Part shown: piece by piece, positions 1-10,900 of the stretch
How positions within the stretch are numbered: position 1 is the stretch's first letter
How the letters are laid out: each line of letters opens with the position of its first letter
From: Plumapathes pennacea
Lineage: Eukaryota > Cnidaria > Anthozoa > Antipatharia > Myriopathidae
Length of the DNA stretch: 64,000 nucleotides
Reading direction: 5' to 3'
NCBI GenBank assembly: GCA_964036295.1
Contig: OZ038463.1
Location: forward strand, 21,005,069 to 21,069,068
Translations under genes and position numbers: made by a program
Notes under the pieces: generated by a model
The model's database searches: none
Told to the model about the DNA's origin: nothing
Seen by the model: only the letters and a program-made list of their open reading frames with translations

Positions 1-460
1 AAAAGGGACTGCTCGAGTTTTTGCATGCAATGAAATACTTCCATATAATTTGCGTTTACATCTCAAAAAAAAAAAAATTGAAATGTGAATATATGATTTG
101 GTCAGTTACCACCTGTGGTAATATTTTACTTTGTATTGGGATTATCCTTTTATCAAACCTAAAGATAAAGATAGCTGTGGATATGCACATACATTTGCTC
201 TGGTTAAGACAACGGTTTCTTTAATGTTGGGTAGCTATTTAAAAATATTCGTCGACGACAGACTAAGAAGGTAGGACAAAGGGAGTCTCTGCCGAATTTG
301 TGTGATTTTTACAACGACGTATTATAATTACAGAAATGTGACTTCTGGCGTCGCCGTTTCTGGTACTTCGTTTGTGTTCAGTCAGTCTCCTGTTCAAGTT
401 TCTTCCATTTGCCATGGACCGGTAAATTAACCAGTCGTAGCGTGCGTAGTATCAGTGCCA

Positions 461-571
461 TATAATAAATATATTTATTCTGAGCACATCCTATCACACT
501 CACCTGTGATAACGTAATTCGACGGTTGCTTTTCTGACGGAAACGGTTGCAAGATGAAATACATGTGCATC
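461..571 (+). promoter_or_regulatory. Putative promoter plus first coding exon, repeated in every full unit
   Basis: TATAATAAATATATTTATT at 461 lies about 93 bp before an ATG at 554. The 18-nt exon ATGAAATACATGTGCATC (554-571) is followed directly by a consensus donor, GTAAGT. The same exon and donor recur without change at 1989-2006, 8796-8813, 9960-9977, 11124-11141, 12289-12306, 13453-13470, 14620-14637, 15789-15806, 16957-16974 and 19012-19029, eleven in all. Those at 1989 and 19012 are nearest to gene bodies A and B. The others could act as alternative first exons or be dead copies. Because whole units are nearly identical, conservation alone does not prove use. Confidence 0.55.
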
Positions 572-901
572 GTAAGTACCAATCAATACAAAGGAACACT
601 GTACTTTAATTGTTGATCATTTTTTTCAAAGGCTAGTAGACGGACACAGTTTAAAGTGTTGCATCCATTACGAAAATGTATTTTCAATTTTCTGTCAGTT
701 ATGTACGCGACATAAATGAAAATTTCCGGGATTAGTGTAAACAGTCCTGTTTTAACGGTGCGTTAGAGCTGGCAGATTTAGACGAGTCAGAGTTAAAAAG
801 CAAATGAAGAAAATAACGAGTTCGCCCTTTCTCAGGTAGAGAGCATAAGTTCTGAACCCACTACACGGTTTGGTGACGTGGATTGTAAGCGTATTCATTT
901 A

Positions 902-1113
902 GGGCGCATTCGATTGGGTCTATTCCGGAATAGGAATAGCGCTGCTGATCGGTAAAATTATTTGCTTTGGAGTTGATTAAGGTTAGGATGTATTAGGAGA
1001 TGTTCAAAATGCAAGCATGGAGGTTTTTGAACAAAATCTTCCCCAGAACAAGCAAAACTTTGGCTCATATTAGCTATATTCCTATTCCGAAATAGACTTA
1101 ATCGAACGCACCC
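902..1113. mobile_element. 212-bp MITE (PIF/Harbinger-like) inside the array unit
   Basis: The ends GGGCGCATTCGATTGGGTCT and the inverse of AATCGAACGCACCC form imperfect terminal inverted repeats of about 35 bp, flanked by TTA on both sides (899-901 and 1114-1116). A 3-bp TTA target duplication is typical of PIF/Harbinger elements; that assignment is from family knowledge. There is one copy per full unit, e.g. 2337-2548 and 9144-9354, always at the same place, so it inserted before the array was amplified. A 5'-truncated copy at about 7996-8193 opens the right-hand array block. Confidence 0.75.
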
Positions 1114-1988
1114 TTAAAGTCCATGTAAATCCATAGTAAAGAGATGTTGCTTTAATCTTGATACAAAAGGGACTGCTCGAGTTTTTTGCATGCAATAAAA
1201 CACTTCCACTCAAAAAAAAATTGAAATGTGAATATATGATTTGGTCAGTTACCACCTGGAAAGTGGTAATATTTTACTTTGTATTGGGATTATCCTTTTA
1301 TCAATCCCCAGAACAAGCAAAACTTTGGCTCATTTTAGCTATTCCTATTCCGAAATAGACTTAATCGAACGCACCCTTAAACTCCATGTAAATCCATAGT
1401 AAAAAGATCTTGCTTTAATCTTGATACAAAAGGGACTGCTCGAGTTTTTGCATGCAATGAAACACTTCCATATTATTTATGTTTACATCTCAAAAAAAAA
1501 ATTGAAATGTGAATATATGATTTGGTCAGTTACCACCTGGAAAGAAGTAATATTTTACTTTGTATTGGGATTATCCTTTTATCAAACCAAGATAAAGATA
1601 GCTGTATATATGCACATACATTTGCTCTGGTTAAGACAACGGTTTCTTTAATGTTGGGTAGCTATTTACAAATATTCGTCGACGACAGACTGAGAAGGTA
1701 GGACAAAGGGAGTCTCTGCCGAATTTGTGTGTTTTTTTTTTTTTTACAACGACGTATTATAATTACAGAAATGTGACTTCTGGCGTCGCCATTTCTGGTA
1801 CTTCGTTTGTGTTCAGTCAGTCTCGTGTTCAAGTTTCTTCCATTTGCCATGGACCGGTAAATTAACCAGTCGTAGCGTGCGTAGTATCAGTGCCATATAA
1901 TAAATATATTTATTCTGAGCACATCCTATCACACTCACTTGTGATAACGTAATTCGACGGTTGCTTTTCTGACGGAAACGGTTGCAAG

Positions 1989-4171
1989 ATGAAATACATG
2001 TGCATCGTAAGTACCAATCAATACAAAGGAACACTGTGCTTTAATTGTTGATCATTTTTTTCAAAGGCTAGTAGATGAACACAGTTCAAAGTGTTGCATC
2101 CATTTCGAAAATGTATTTTCAATTTTCTGTCAGTTATGTACGCGACATAAATGAAAATTTCCGGGATTAATGTAAACAGTCCTGTTTTAACGGTGCGTTA
2201 GAGCTGGCAGATTTAGACGAGTCAGAGTTAAAAAGCAAATGAAGAAAATAACGAGTTCGCCCTTTCTCAGGTAGAGAGCATAAGTTCTGAACCCACTACA
2301 CGGTTTACCGACGTGGATTGTAAGCGTATTCATTTAGGGCACATTCGATTGGGTCTATTCCGGAATAGGAATAACACTGTTGATCGGTAAAATTATTTGC
2401 TTTGGAGCTGATTAAGGTTAGGATGTATCAGGAGATGTTCAAAATGCAAGCATGGAGGTTTTTGAACAAAATTTTCCCCAGAACAAGCAAAACTTTGGCT
2501 CATTTTAGCTATATTCCTATTCCGAAATAGACTTAATCGAACGCACCCTTAAAGTCCATGTAAAATCCATAGTAAAAAGATGTTGCTTTAATCTTGATTC
2601 AAAAGGGACTGCTCGAGTTTTTGCATGCAATGAAATACTTCCATATTATTTGTGTTTACATCTCAAAATGAATATGACTTGGTCAGTTACCACCTGGGAA
2701 GTGGTAATATTTTACTTTGTATTGGGATTATAAGCACATAAATTTGCTCTGGTTGGTTAAAAATAACTACGCGTCCAGACTAAGTCAACGGTTTCATCGG
2801 TACATCTTTCCATTTATCCTTAGTATCCGGTTGAACTTAGCCCAACGAAATTATCATTACCTCCTCTTATGCAACTTCAATTATGCGCACAATTTCACAT
2901 GATTATTTATAATGTTTAGTTGTAACTTCCTGGACTAAACTTATGAAGTCAATGTTTTAAAAATAAAACACACAACTGTTTTCGGTTGCAGATTGTTCTT
3001 GTTTTTGTTGCGACTCTATGCTGCCTTATGGAAAGCAAATGCATAACCCATCAAAACTGCATTATCAGGTCGTATCTAAGAAATGCAATAAGCAGCCCAT
3101 CAACCCTTTTACAAGTGAAGACCAATGGAACATTACCTGTTGGATTAGACTTCAAAGGGAAAATTAGTGATACCTTACGAACCAGTAAGTTTTATATTTG
3201 TGGCATGACAATAATACACGCACTAAATGAGTTGTACAGTTAGATACTTTGCACCTATTTGCAAAAATGTAATATTTCAATCTCCAACAGAATTTCAAAT
3301 GAAAATGTGCACTGACCCACAAGGCTTAGCAGCTACATTACATTGGGCACATAACAAAACCTACATCGTGAAAGCCAAGTCAAGCCAGCTTCAATTACAG
3401 GTGATGTTTAAGCTCTTGCATGGGTCTAATGACGACTGTATTTGTATAATTTTTTGTAATAATATTAGGCATGTTTATAAGCTAGCCAGTAGCCAGTATG
3501 CCACTGTCTAAAATAAACCATTATATATTTGAACCAAACTATACCATAACTTATGCGCAAAAAATCGTAATAATGTTTTTCTTGACTCACCGTCTCACAG
3601 TCTAAATTCAAGTTCACATTAAGTGTATGAAAGAAAGTATCATGTGCGCTACAAAGAAATCCATGCATGCGCACTTTTGGAACTGTTGGCTCCAACTTGG
3701 TGAAGGGGGAGGGGAGGGGGGATATCGCATAAGAGCCGTAGAGTAAGCTAATCAATTTTGTTAAAAGCGCCAAAAAGATTTCACCAGGACACATATATTT
3801 CTTATGTAGTTTCCGACCCCAACCAGAACGCACCCCCTCCGCCCCGTCCACCCACCATAGATAGTGCTTGTTGCGCATGTGCTGTATCGGCGCCCCTTAC
3901 TACTGTATATAGGCGGGTGCAGCTGCGCCTTGACGTAATTTAAACAATAATGTTCATAAAATGTTATTCTTTACAGAAAGCGGCCAATGGAAACATCTCC
4001 AATGCAAATCGTTTCCTAGTACAAAGCTGGAATATACCATGCCGTCTCGCCTCGTGTGCCGTGTTCAAATCACTTTTAACAGGGAAATATATTGCGACAA
4101 ATCGAACAGGCATTCCTTACATGACTGGACAACGAAGAGATCGGGGGGCACTTATGCTTATCACATGTTAA
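1989..4171 (+). CDS. Secreted FGF-like protein, copy A (four exons)
   Basis: Exons are 1989-2006, 2992-3184, 3291-3400 and 3977-4171, all with GT-AG introns in phases 0, 1 and 0, giving 171 residues. Residues 1-21 form a signal peptide. The mature part has six cysteines (23, 29, 77, 129, 134, 171) and N-glycosylation sites at 51, 92, 113 and 149. The fibroblast growth factor match rests on LQVKTNGTL at 46-54 (FGF: LQIxPDGxV), NKTYIVKAKSSQL at 92-104 (FGF: xxYLAMxxxGxL), and KYIATNRTGIPYMTGQRRDR at 144-163 with following ALML (FGF: WYVALxRxGxxxxGxxTxxGQKAILFL). The 110-nt exon between a phase-1 and a phase-0 intron mirrors the canonical 104-nt middle FGF exon. A cytokine-like ligand acting outside the cell is the expected role. 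The nearest usable first exon is in the repeat unit at 1428; that at 554 is an alternative. Identification is by eye, so another beta-trefoil family remains possible. Confidence 0.7.
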
Positions 4172-4259
4172 GATATTTCATATTTGCGTATTGCAACTAG
4201 AATCTCGCAATGCATTGCAACATGTTTACCTCAGTCTCTTGAATAGCCAAGCACGTAAA

Positions 4260-4265
4260 AATAAA
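4260..4265 (+). terminator. Polyadenylation signal of copy A
   Basis: AATAAA lies 88 bp after the stop codon and is kept at the same distance in copy B (21310-21315). Confidence 0.55.
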
Positions 4266-5731
4266 GTTACACACCTTATTTGCGTTATTGATTGCTTATA
4301 TAAATACTAGCCCCGAGTTTCCAATAATTTATTTGAAAGCAAATTCTTCTTATAATGCTTATGTGATGTTTCAGGTTAGTTCTTGAATTCAAACCTTGTA
4401 TGTTCGGCTGGGAATGTTAGTACTGTAAGTACTGCACGTTAGGCTCGTGTCGTGGTCAGCTTTTACCGACTCCGCTTGTTCAGATTTATATATCGTAAAT
4501 GCTCCAACAAGTCCTCAAGTGACATATTTATAGATTGACCTTGCAGGTGGGTACTTAAAATAGAGGGTGTTTAAAAGACGGTGGGGGGGGGGGGGGCTAT
4601 TTAAAAAGAGATGACTATAAGAGGTACCGTATATTCTTAGTAAACAAAATTCTATATGTAGACAATTGTTCGACAAACAGTCTTTCGGCATGATCTTCTG
4701 GTACGGTGCGCTCAAACTGTTCAAATGGTTTCATTTATTTCATTCTTTTCTGAAGTGGGAAGTGTAAAGTTAAAATATATATCACCGAGCACCGAGCATT
4801 TAATGCGCGTCATTTGTCTTGTTTCTCTGCAATTTTGGTGCTCAAATGTGACAGCATGAAAGCCTCTTAGTGTGTCTTCATTTTGTTTTTAACACAATAA
4901 CAAACTGGGATAAAATTGGGCCATTCCAAAGACAGAACCATTCTGAAATCACTTGGTGATGGGATCATGTATCTTGTACAATCAAAACTTTACGTCGAAA
5001 CTATGCTCTAAAAGGTTTTTTTGAACGTTCAGGGGTAAAAGAAAAGAAAACCGGAATCAATAAAAACTTACTTCATCTTCTTAAACGCGGGTGTACACTA
5101 CGAAAAGGCTACACGGATATCATCTTAAGGAAGATTTTGATAATGATTCTATTAAACAAAACGGCTCCGGTTACAAAACAATGATGCGCAAAGGCGTCTT
5201 TATGAATTTTCCGAGCAAGAACATACGACAATGAATAGAAATTAAATCTGCTTGAACTCGTCGCCAATTTATTTGTTCATTTGAGCCCAACTGGACTCAA
5301 TATTGGACTGACCGAACCGTGAAATGATTTACATTTTTGAGAGTTCTGCCTTCGGGCCGGTAAAAGCGATATGCTTCTTGTTTGCTTTCTTAAAAATAAA
5401 ATTCCCACTGGCTTGTTTTTCCTGCATTAATGATTGCTTGTATATAGGAACTAGCTCCATGTTCCTAATAAATCAATTTGAGAGCAACACTTACTCTATA
5501 CTATTGCGCAGATCAATTTTCAAATGGCCACTGAATTTCGTGATGCTTCAGATTAGACCCAAGTTCGGTAGGAATATTAGGACAGCAGGCTCGTGGTAGC
5601 CTCAAGTTCATTTGGTCAGCATTTGCCGACAAACAAATCCTCGAGCTGGTTTAGGAATATAATCAAGACCCCCCTTTAACCACAGTGCTTTGCGCACGTG
5701 AATGCCCACGGCGGCCATACCGTATTTCGGG

Positions 5732-6259
5732 TACAATGGAACCTCCCGTATGACCACCTTTCGTTCGGTCGCTTGCGGGAGGTGGTCGCTCACGGGGATT
5801 TCTCACTATAGGAGACCATAGTGAGGTCCAGCTTTGACCCACAGCAAATGTCAAATAATTGCAGTTTTACTGAGAAAATAACACCTTGAGTTTTAAGAAA
5901 CAACCTTGTACCCTGTTGCACGTTACATTACATATGTTAGTGTTTTGTCCGGACCGGTCTCTGCAAGGAAGTTAATCCTTCCTCAGAAAATTGCTTTTTA
6001 GGAGCATAGAGTGGTCGCTTACAGGAGGTAAACAAAAAACAAAAACACACAAACACACAAACAAAAACAAACAAAAACAATAGAAATACTTAAACGGTTA
6101 GCCTCAAAGGTGTTCGAGGTCGCATATAAGAAGTGGTCGCTTACGAGAGGATTCACTAATAGTAATTTGACTGAGGGACCAATCGGTTATTTGGTAAGTG
6201 GTCGCCTAATTAAGAGAGGTGGTTGCTTACGGGAGGTGGCCGCTCAGGGAGGTTCACCG
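5732..6259. mobile_element. Non-autonomous inverted-repeat element with GGTCGCTTACGGGAGGTGG subrepeats
   Basis: The left end TACAATGGAACCTCCCGTAT and the right end, whose reverse complement begins CGGTGAACCTCCC, form short inverted termini. Inside are several copies of a 17-20 bp motif of the type GGTCGCTTACGGGAGGTGG, plus an (ACAAA)n tract near 6030. Ends resembling CAGTGGAACCTC are common in pogo-like metazoan elements, but there is no transposase here. The second copy is at 22802-23343. Confidence 0.55.
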
Positions 6260-6457
6260 AAACCGGCGTCCACGACAAGCTGAGGTGAAGGAGGAAAAGC
6301 AGGACTTGAGCTCTGACATCAAAAATGTACAACAGCTACTGTTCAACACCACGCTGTATGTGCTGAAACTCCAAAAATTTCACCAAGAAGGAAAGCAAAG
6401 TTTAATACGTCTGGAGGTTTTGATTGAAATTTGCAGGAGCGAGTTTTGCTGAAATGT

Positions 6458-7342
6458 CTCACCGTAGCTTTGGTTTCTGTTTTCGCACTGTTATCTTCTA
6501 TCCTGTTATCTGTTATCTTCCCAAAAGTATTTCGTTTCGCCACAGAAAGTTTCGTCGGGACTAAATATTTATCGGCGACAGCGGTATCCATCAAATATTT
6601 GTTTACGGCTATTCTCAAAGCTTCTGCGGTGAACGCGAGCCAAAATATTTTCCTAAAATCCAGTTTATCCGTGCATATTCCACAGAGCCAAATGGTGTTG
6701 AGTTTGAATGGGATGCACTTAACTTTTTCGCTCCACTACTTATGTGTGTTCTTTTATTAACTCGATACGTTTTTTCTATCAGGCTTTCGAGTATTTGTGC
6801 TCTGTAACAAACATAAAATTGAAAGCGAGGAATGTCACACGAGAGATGTTTACAATATCATTGCGGTTTTGTTCACAGTGTGTTCAGTCCATTTTGTGAC
6901 TGCAAACTCAATCCTCAGAATTATTTCGGTGTATTTTTCATTTCTTTTATTCAATGACCATTGCGAAACAAAGGCTACATGATCGAATGAAAGAAACACT
7001 TCAACAGGCAATGTACGATACGCAGAAGAATTTTATGATGCAACATATGATATGTACAGAGTAAAGCATAAAGCGTCATTGTTTTACGGCTAAAGCTCAC
7101 CGTAGCTTTGGTTTCTGTTTTCGCCCTGTTATCTTCCCAAAAGTATTTCGTGTCGCCACAGAAAGTTTCGTCGGGACTAAATATTTATCAGCGACAGCGG
7201 TATCCATCAAATATTTGTTTACGGCTATTCTCAAAGCTTCCGCGGTGAAGGCGAGCCAAACTCGTTCCCGAAAACCAGTTTATCCGTGCATATTCCACAG
7301 AGCCAAATGGTGTTGAGTTTGGATGGGATACAGTTAACTTTT
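6458..7342 (+). repeat. Local direct duplication of ~250 bp (6458-6727 and 7096-7342)
   Basis: Both segments begin CTCACCGTAGCTTTGGTTTC and end around GTGTTGAGTTTG(A/G)ATGGGAT, and are about 95 percent identical apart from a short deletion in the second. The deletion removes a tandem duplication of CTGTTATCTTC present in the first. The segment is absent from the other segmental-duplication copy. ORFs inside do not look coding. Confidence 0.8.
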
Positions 7343-7995
7343 ACACACAAGTAACGAACAATTCACTGGCCACATCTCGAGTTGTTTAGCAAAGTCAATT
7401 ACGTCATCGCCCAGCACGTGATAATATGAACCAATCACCGTGTGCTGATTTTCGACCCACAAAAACAAAAAATTAAAAATTAAAAATTAAAAAAATTGCG
7501 TTTTTAAGCTCGCTTGGGCCCCAAGCCTCCGCGAGCAATGAAGAGCAGGTTGATGTAATCGTGGGTTGTGATTAGAAACAAATGTTCGACTAAATCGATT
7601 GGGCATGAACATGAGATAAGTCAAGCATTACTCTCTTCTTTGCTGGCCGACCCTTTCACTCCGAAACTCAAAATTCTTTCAACGTTTTAAAGCAAGTGTA
7701 TTAGTCTTGTAATAATAGTATGTAGGTTTCAAATCTGGTTTCATTTGAGTAAGGTGTCAAAGGCCAAGTTCCTATATTGTATGATATTTTTCTGGTGAGA
7801 TACTGAAAGAGAAAATTGAAGTTCATCACTCTCGGCAGTCTCGCTCTAATCCAGAGATTGCTCATTACATAATTCTAGTAATGCGTGCGGCTAGTTGCCA
7901 CACCAATTTTGAATCCCAGCATCTGTCGCGTTTTCACGCGACTACTACTTGTTTATGAAAAGGGAAGGAGGGAGTGTAGGTACTTATAGGAAAAT
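7343..7995. other. Gene-free spacer between duplication copy A and the right array
   Basis: AT-rich unique sequence with a short A/T tract near 7470. I see no ORF, splice-bounded exon or repeat here. Confidence 0.6.
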
Positions 7996-10900
7996 GAGTC
8001 TATTCCGGAATAAGACTAGCGCTGCTGATCGGTAAAATTATTTGCTTTGGAGCTGATTAAGGTTAGGATGAATCAGGAAATGTTCAAAATGAGAGCATGG
8101 AGGTTTTTGAACAAAATCTTCCCCAGAACAAGGAAAATTTTGGTTCATTTTAACTATTCCTTAATTCCGGAATAGACCCAATCGAACGCACCCTTAAAGT
8201 CCATGTAAATCCATAGTAAAAAGATCTTGCTTTAATCTTGATACAAAAGGGACTGCTTGAGTTTTTGCATGCAATGAAATACTTTCATATTATTTACGTT
8301 TACATCTCAAAAAAAAAATTGAAATGCAAATATATGATTTGGTCAGTTACCACCTGTGGTAATATTTTACTTTTGTATTGGGATTATCCTTTTATCAAAC
8401 CTAAAGATAAAGATAGCTGTGGATATGCACATAAATTTGCTCTGGTTAAGACAACGGTTTCTTTAATGTTGGGTAGCTATTTACAAATATTCGTCGACGA
8501 CAGACTAAAAAGGTAGGACAAAGGGAGTCTCTGCCAAATTTGTGTGGTTTTTACAACGACGTATTATAATTACAGAAATGTGACTTGTGGCGTCGCCATT
8601 TCTGGTACTTCGATTGTGTTCAGTCAGTCTCGTGTTCAAGTTTCTTCCATTTGCCATGGACCGGTAGATTAACCAGTCGTAGCGTGCGTAGTATCAGTGC
8701 CATTTAATAAATATATTTATTCTGAGCACATCCTATCACACTCACCTGTGATAACGTAATTCGACGGTTGCTTTTCTGACGGAAACGGTTGCAAGATGAA
8801 ATACATGTGCATCGTAAGTACCAATCAATACAAAGGAACACTGTACTTTAATGGTTGATCATTTCTTTCAAAGGCTGGTAGATGGACACAGTTAAAAGTG
8901 TTGCATCCATTTCGAAAATGTATTTTCAATTTCCTGTCAGTTATGTACGCGACATAAATGAAAATTTCCGGGATTAGTGTAAACAGTCCTGTTTTAACGG
9001 TGCGTTAGAGCTGGCAGATTTAGACGAGTCAGAGTTAAAAAGCAAATGAAGAAAATAACGAGTTCGCCCTTTCTCAGGTAGAGAGCATAAGTTTTGAACC
9101 CACTACACGGTTTGGTGACGTGGATTGTAAGCGTATTCATTTAGGGCGCGTTCGATTGGGTCTATTCCGGAATAGGAATAGCGCTGCTGATCGGTAAAAT
9201 TATTTGCTTTGGAGCTGATTAAGGTTAGGATGAATCAGGAGATGTTCAAAATGCAAGCATGGAGATTTTGAACAAAATCTTCCCCAGAACAAGCAAAACT
9301 TTGGCTCATTTTAGTTATATTCCTATTCCGAAATAGACTTAATCGAACGCACCCTTAAACTCCATGTAAATCCATAGTAAAAAGATCTTGCTTTAATCTT
9401 GATACAAAAGGGACTGCTCGAGTTTTTGCATGCAATGAAATACTTCCATATAATTTGCGTTTACATCTCAAAAAAAAATTGAAATGTGAATATATGATTT
9501 GGTCAGTTACCACCTGGAAAATGGTTATATTTTACTTTGTATTGGGATTATCCTTTTATCAAACCTAAAAATAAAGATAGCTGTGGATCTGCACATACAT
9601 TTGCTCTGGTTAAGACAACGGTTTCTTTAATGTTGGGTAGCTATTTACAAATATTCGTCGACGACAGACTAAGAAGGTAGGACAAAGGGAGTCTCTGCCG
9701 AATTTGTGTGGTTTTTACAACGACGTATTATAATTACAGAAATGTGACTTCTGGCGTCGCCGTTTCTGGTACTTCGTTTGTGTTCAGTCAGTCTCGTGTT
9801 CAAGTTTCTTCCATTTGCCATGGACCGGTAAATTAACCAGTCGTAGCGTGCGTAGTATCAGTGCCATATAATAAATATATTTATTCTGAGCACATCCTAT
9901 CACACTCACCTGTGATAACGTAATTCGACGGTTGCTTTTCTGACGGAAACGGTTGCAAGATGAAATACATGTGCATCGTAAGTACCAATCAATACAAAGG
10001 AACACTGTACTTTCATTGTTGCCCATTTTTTTCAAAGGCTAGTAAATGGACACAGTTTAAAGTGTTGCATCCATTTCGAAAATGTATTTTCAATTTTCTG
10101 TCAGTTATGTACGCGACATAAATTAAAATTTCCGGGATTAGTGTAAACAGTCCTGTTTTAACGGTGCGTTAGAGCTGGCAGATTTAGACGAGTCAGAGTT
10201 AAAAAGCAAATGAAGAAAATAACGAGTTCGCCCTTTCTCAGGTAGAGAGCATAAGTTCTGAACCCACCACACGGTTTGGTGACGTGGATTGTAAGCGTAT
10301 TCAATTAGGGCGCATTCTATTGGGTCTATTCCGAAATAGGAATAGCGCTGCTGATCGGTAAAATTATTTGCTTTGGAGCTGATTAAGGTTAGGATGTATC
10401 AGGAGATGTTTAAAATGTAAGCATGGAGGTTTTTGAACAAAATCTTCCCCAGAACAAGCAAAACTTTGGCTCATATTAGTTATATTCCTATTCCGAAATA
10501 GACTTAATCGAACGCACCCTTAAAGTCCATGTAAATCCATACTAAATAGATGTTGCTTTAATCTTGATACAAAAGGGACTGCTCGAGTTTTTGCATGCAA
10601 TGAAATACTTCCATATAATTTGCGTTTACATCTCAAAAAAAATTGAAATGTGAATATATGATTTGGTCAGTTACCACCTGGAAAATGGTTATATTTTACT
10701 TTGTATTGGGATTATCCTTTTATCAAACCTAAAGATAAAGATAGCTGTGGATATGCACATAAATTTGCTCTGGTTAAGACAACGGTTTCTTTAATGTTGG
10801 GTAGCTATTTACAAATATTCGTCGACGACAGACTAAGAAAGTAGGACAAAGGGAGTCTCTGCCGAATTTGTGTGGTTTTTACAACGACTTATTATAATTA

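Larger units (their letters stand above)
1..2600 (+). repeat. Tandem array of ~1165-bp units, left block
   Basis: Units start at 1 (already inside the array at the window edge), 1165 and 1428, recognised by the shared start AAAAGGGACTGCTCGAG. The unit at 1165-1427 is a truncated recombinant: it follows the consensus for about 140 bp, then jumps from the CCTTTTATCAA stretch to the 3' end of the internal MITE. Another unit starts at 2601 and runs into unique sequence near 2730, which leads to gene A. Copies are nearly identical, so the array is recent or homogenised. Each full unit holds a TATA-like stretch, an 18-nt coding exon with a donor, and a 212-bp MITE. Confidence 0.97.
2601..6456 (+). 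repeat. Segmental duplication, copy A
   Basis: This stretch, with the array unit before it, is duplicated at 19623-23546 in the same orientation. It contains the gene body, the 3' flank and a MITE. Similarity ends abruptly after GAGTTTTGCTGAAATGT (near 6456, and 23546 in the other copy). Noncoding parts differ little: 2 differences in the 106-bp second intron and about 1 in the first 150 bp after the stop codon. The non-genic part 4172-5731 shows only AT-rich sequence, a poly-G run near 4587 and a stretch at about 4491-4860 related to the MITE at 32539. Confidence 0.93.

Noticed and set aside
378..599. Minus-strand ORF of 73-83 codons conserved in many array units (also 1813, 9784, 12113, 14444)
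   Set aside because: It is the antisense of the promoter and first-exon region and is repeated only because the unit is repeated. It has no start context or motif, and it is broken in several units.
3465..3878. 137-codon minus-strand ORF in intron 3 of copy A (counterpart at 20502-20882)
   Set aside because: It lies in an intron, has a non-ATG-type start and homopolymer-driven segments, and is shared only through the segmental duplication.
3961..4200. Alternative frame of the last exon of copy A (79 codons)
   Set aside because: Open in A but stopped in copy B. The chosen frame is open in both and matches FGF motifs.
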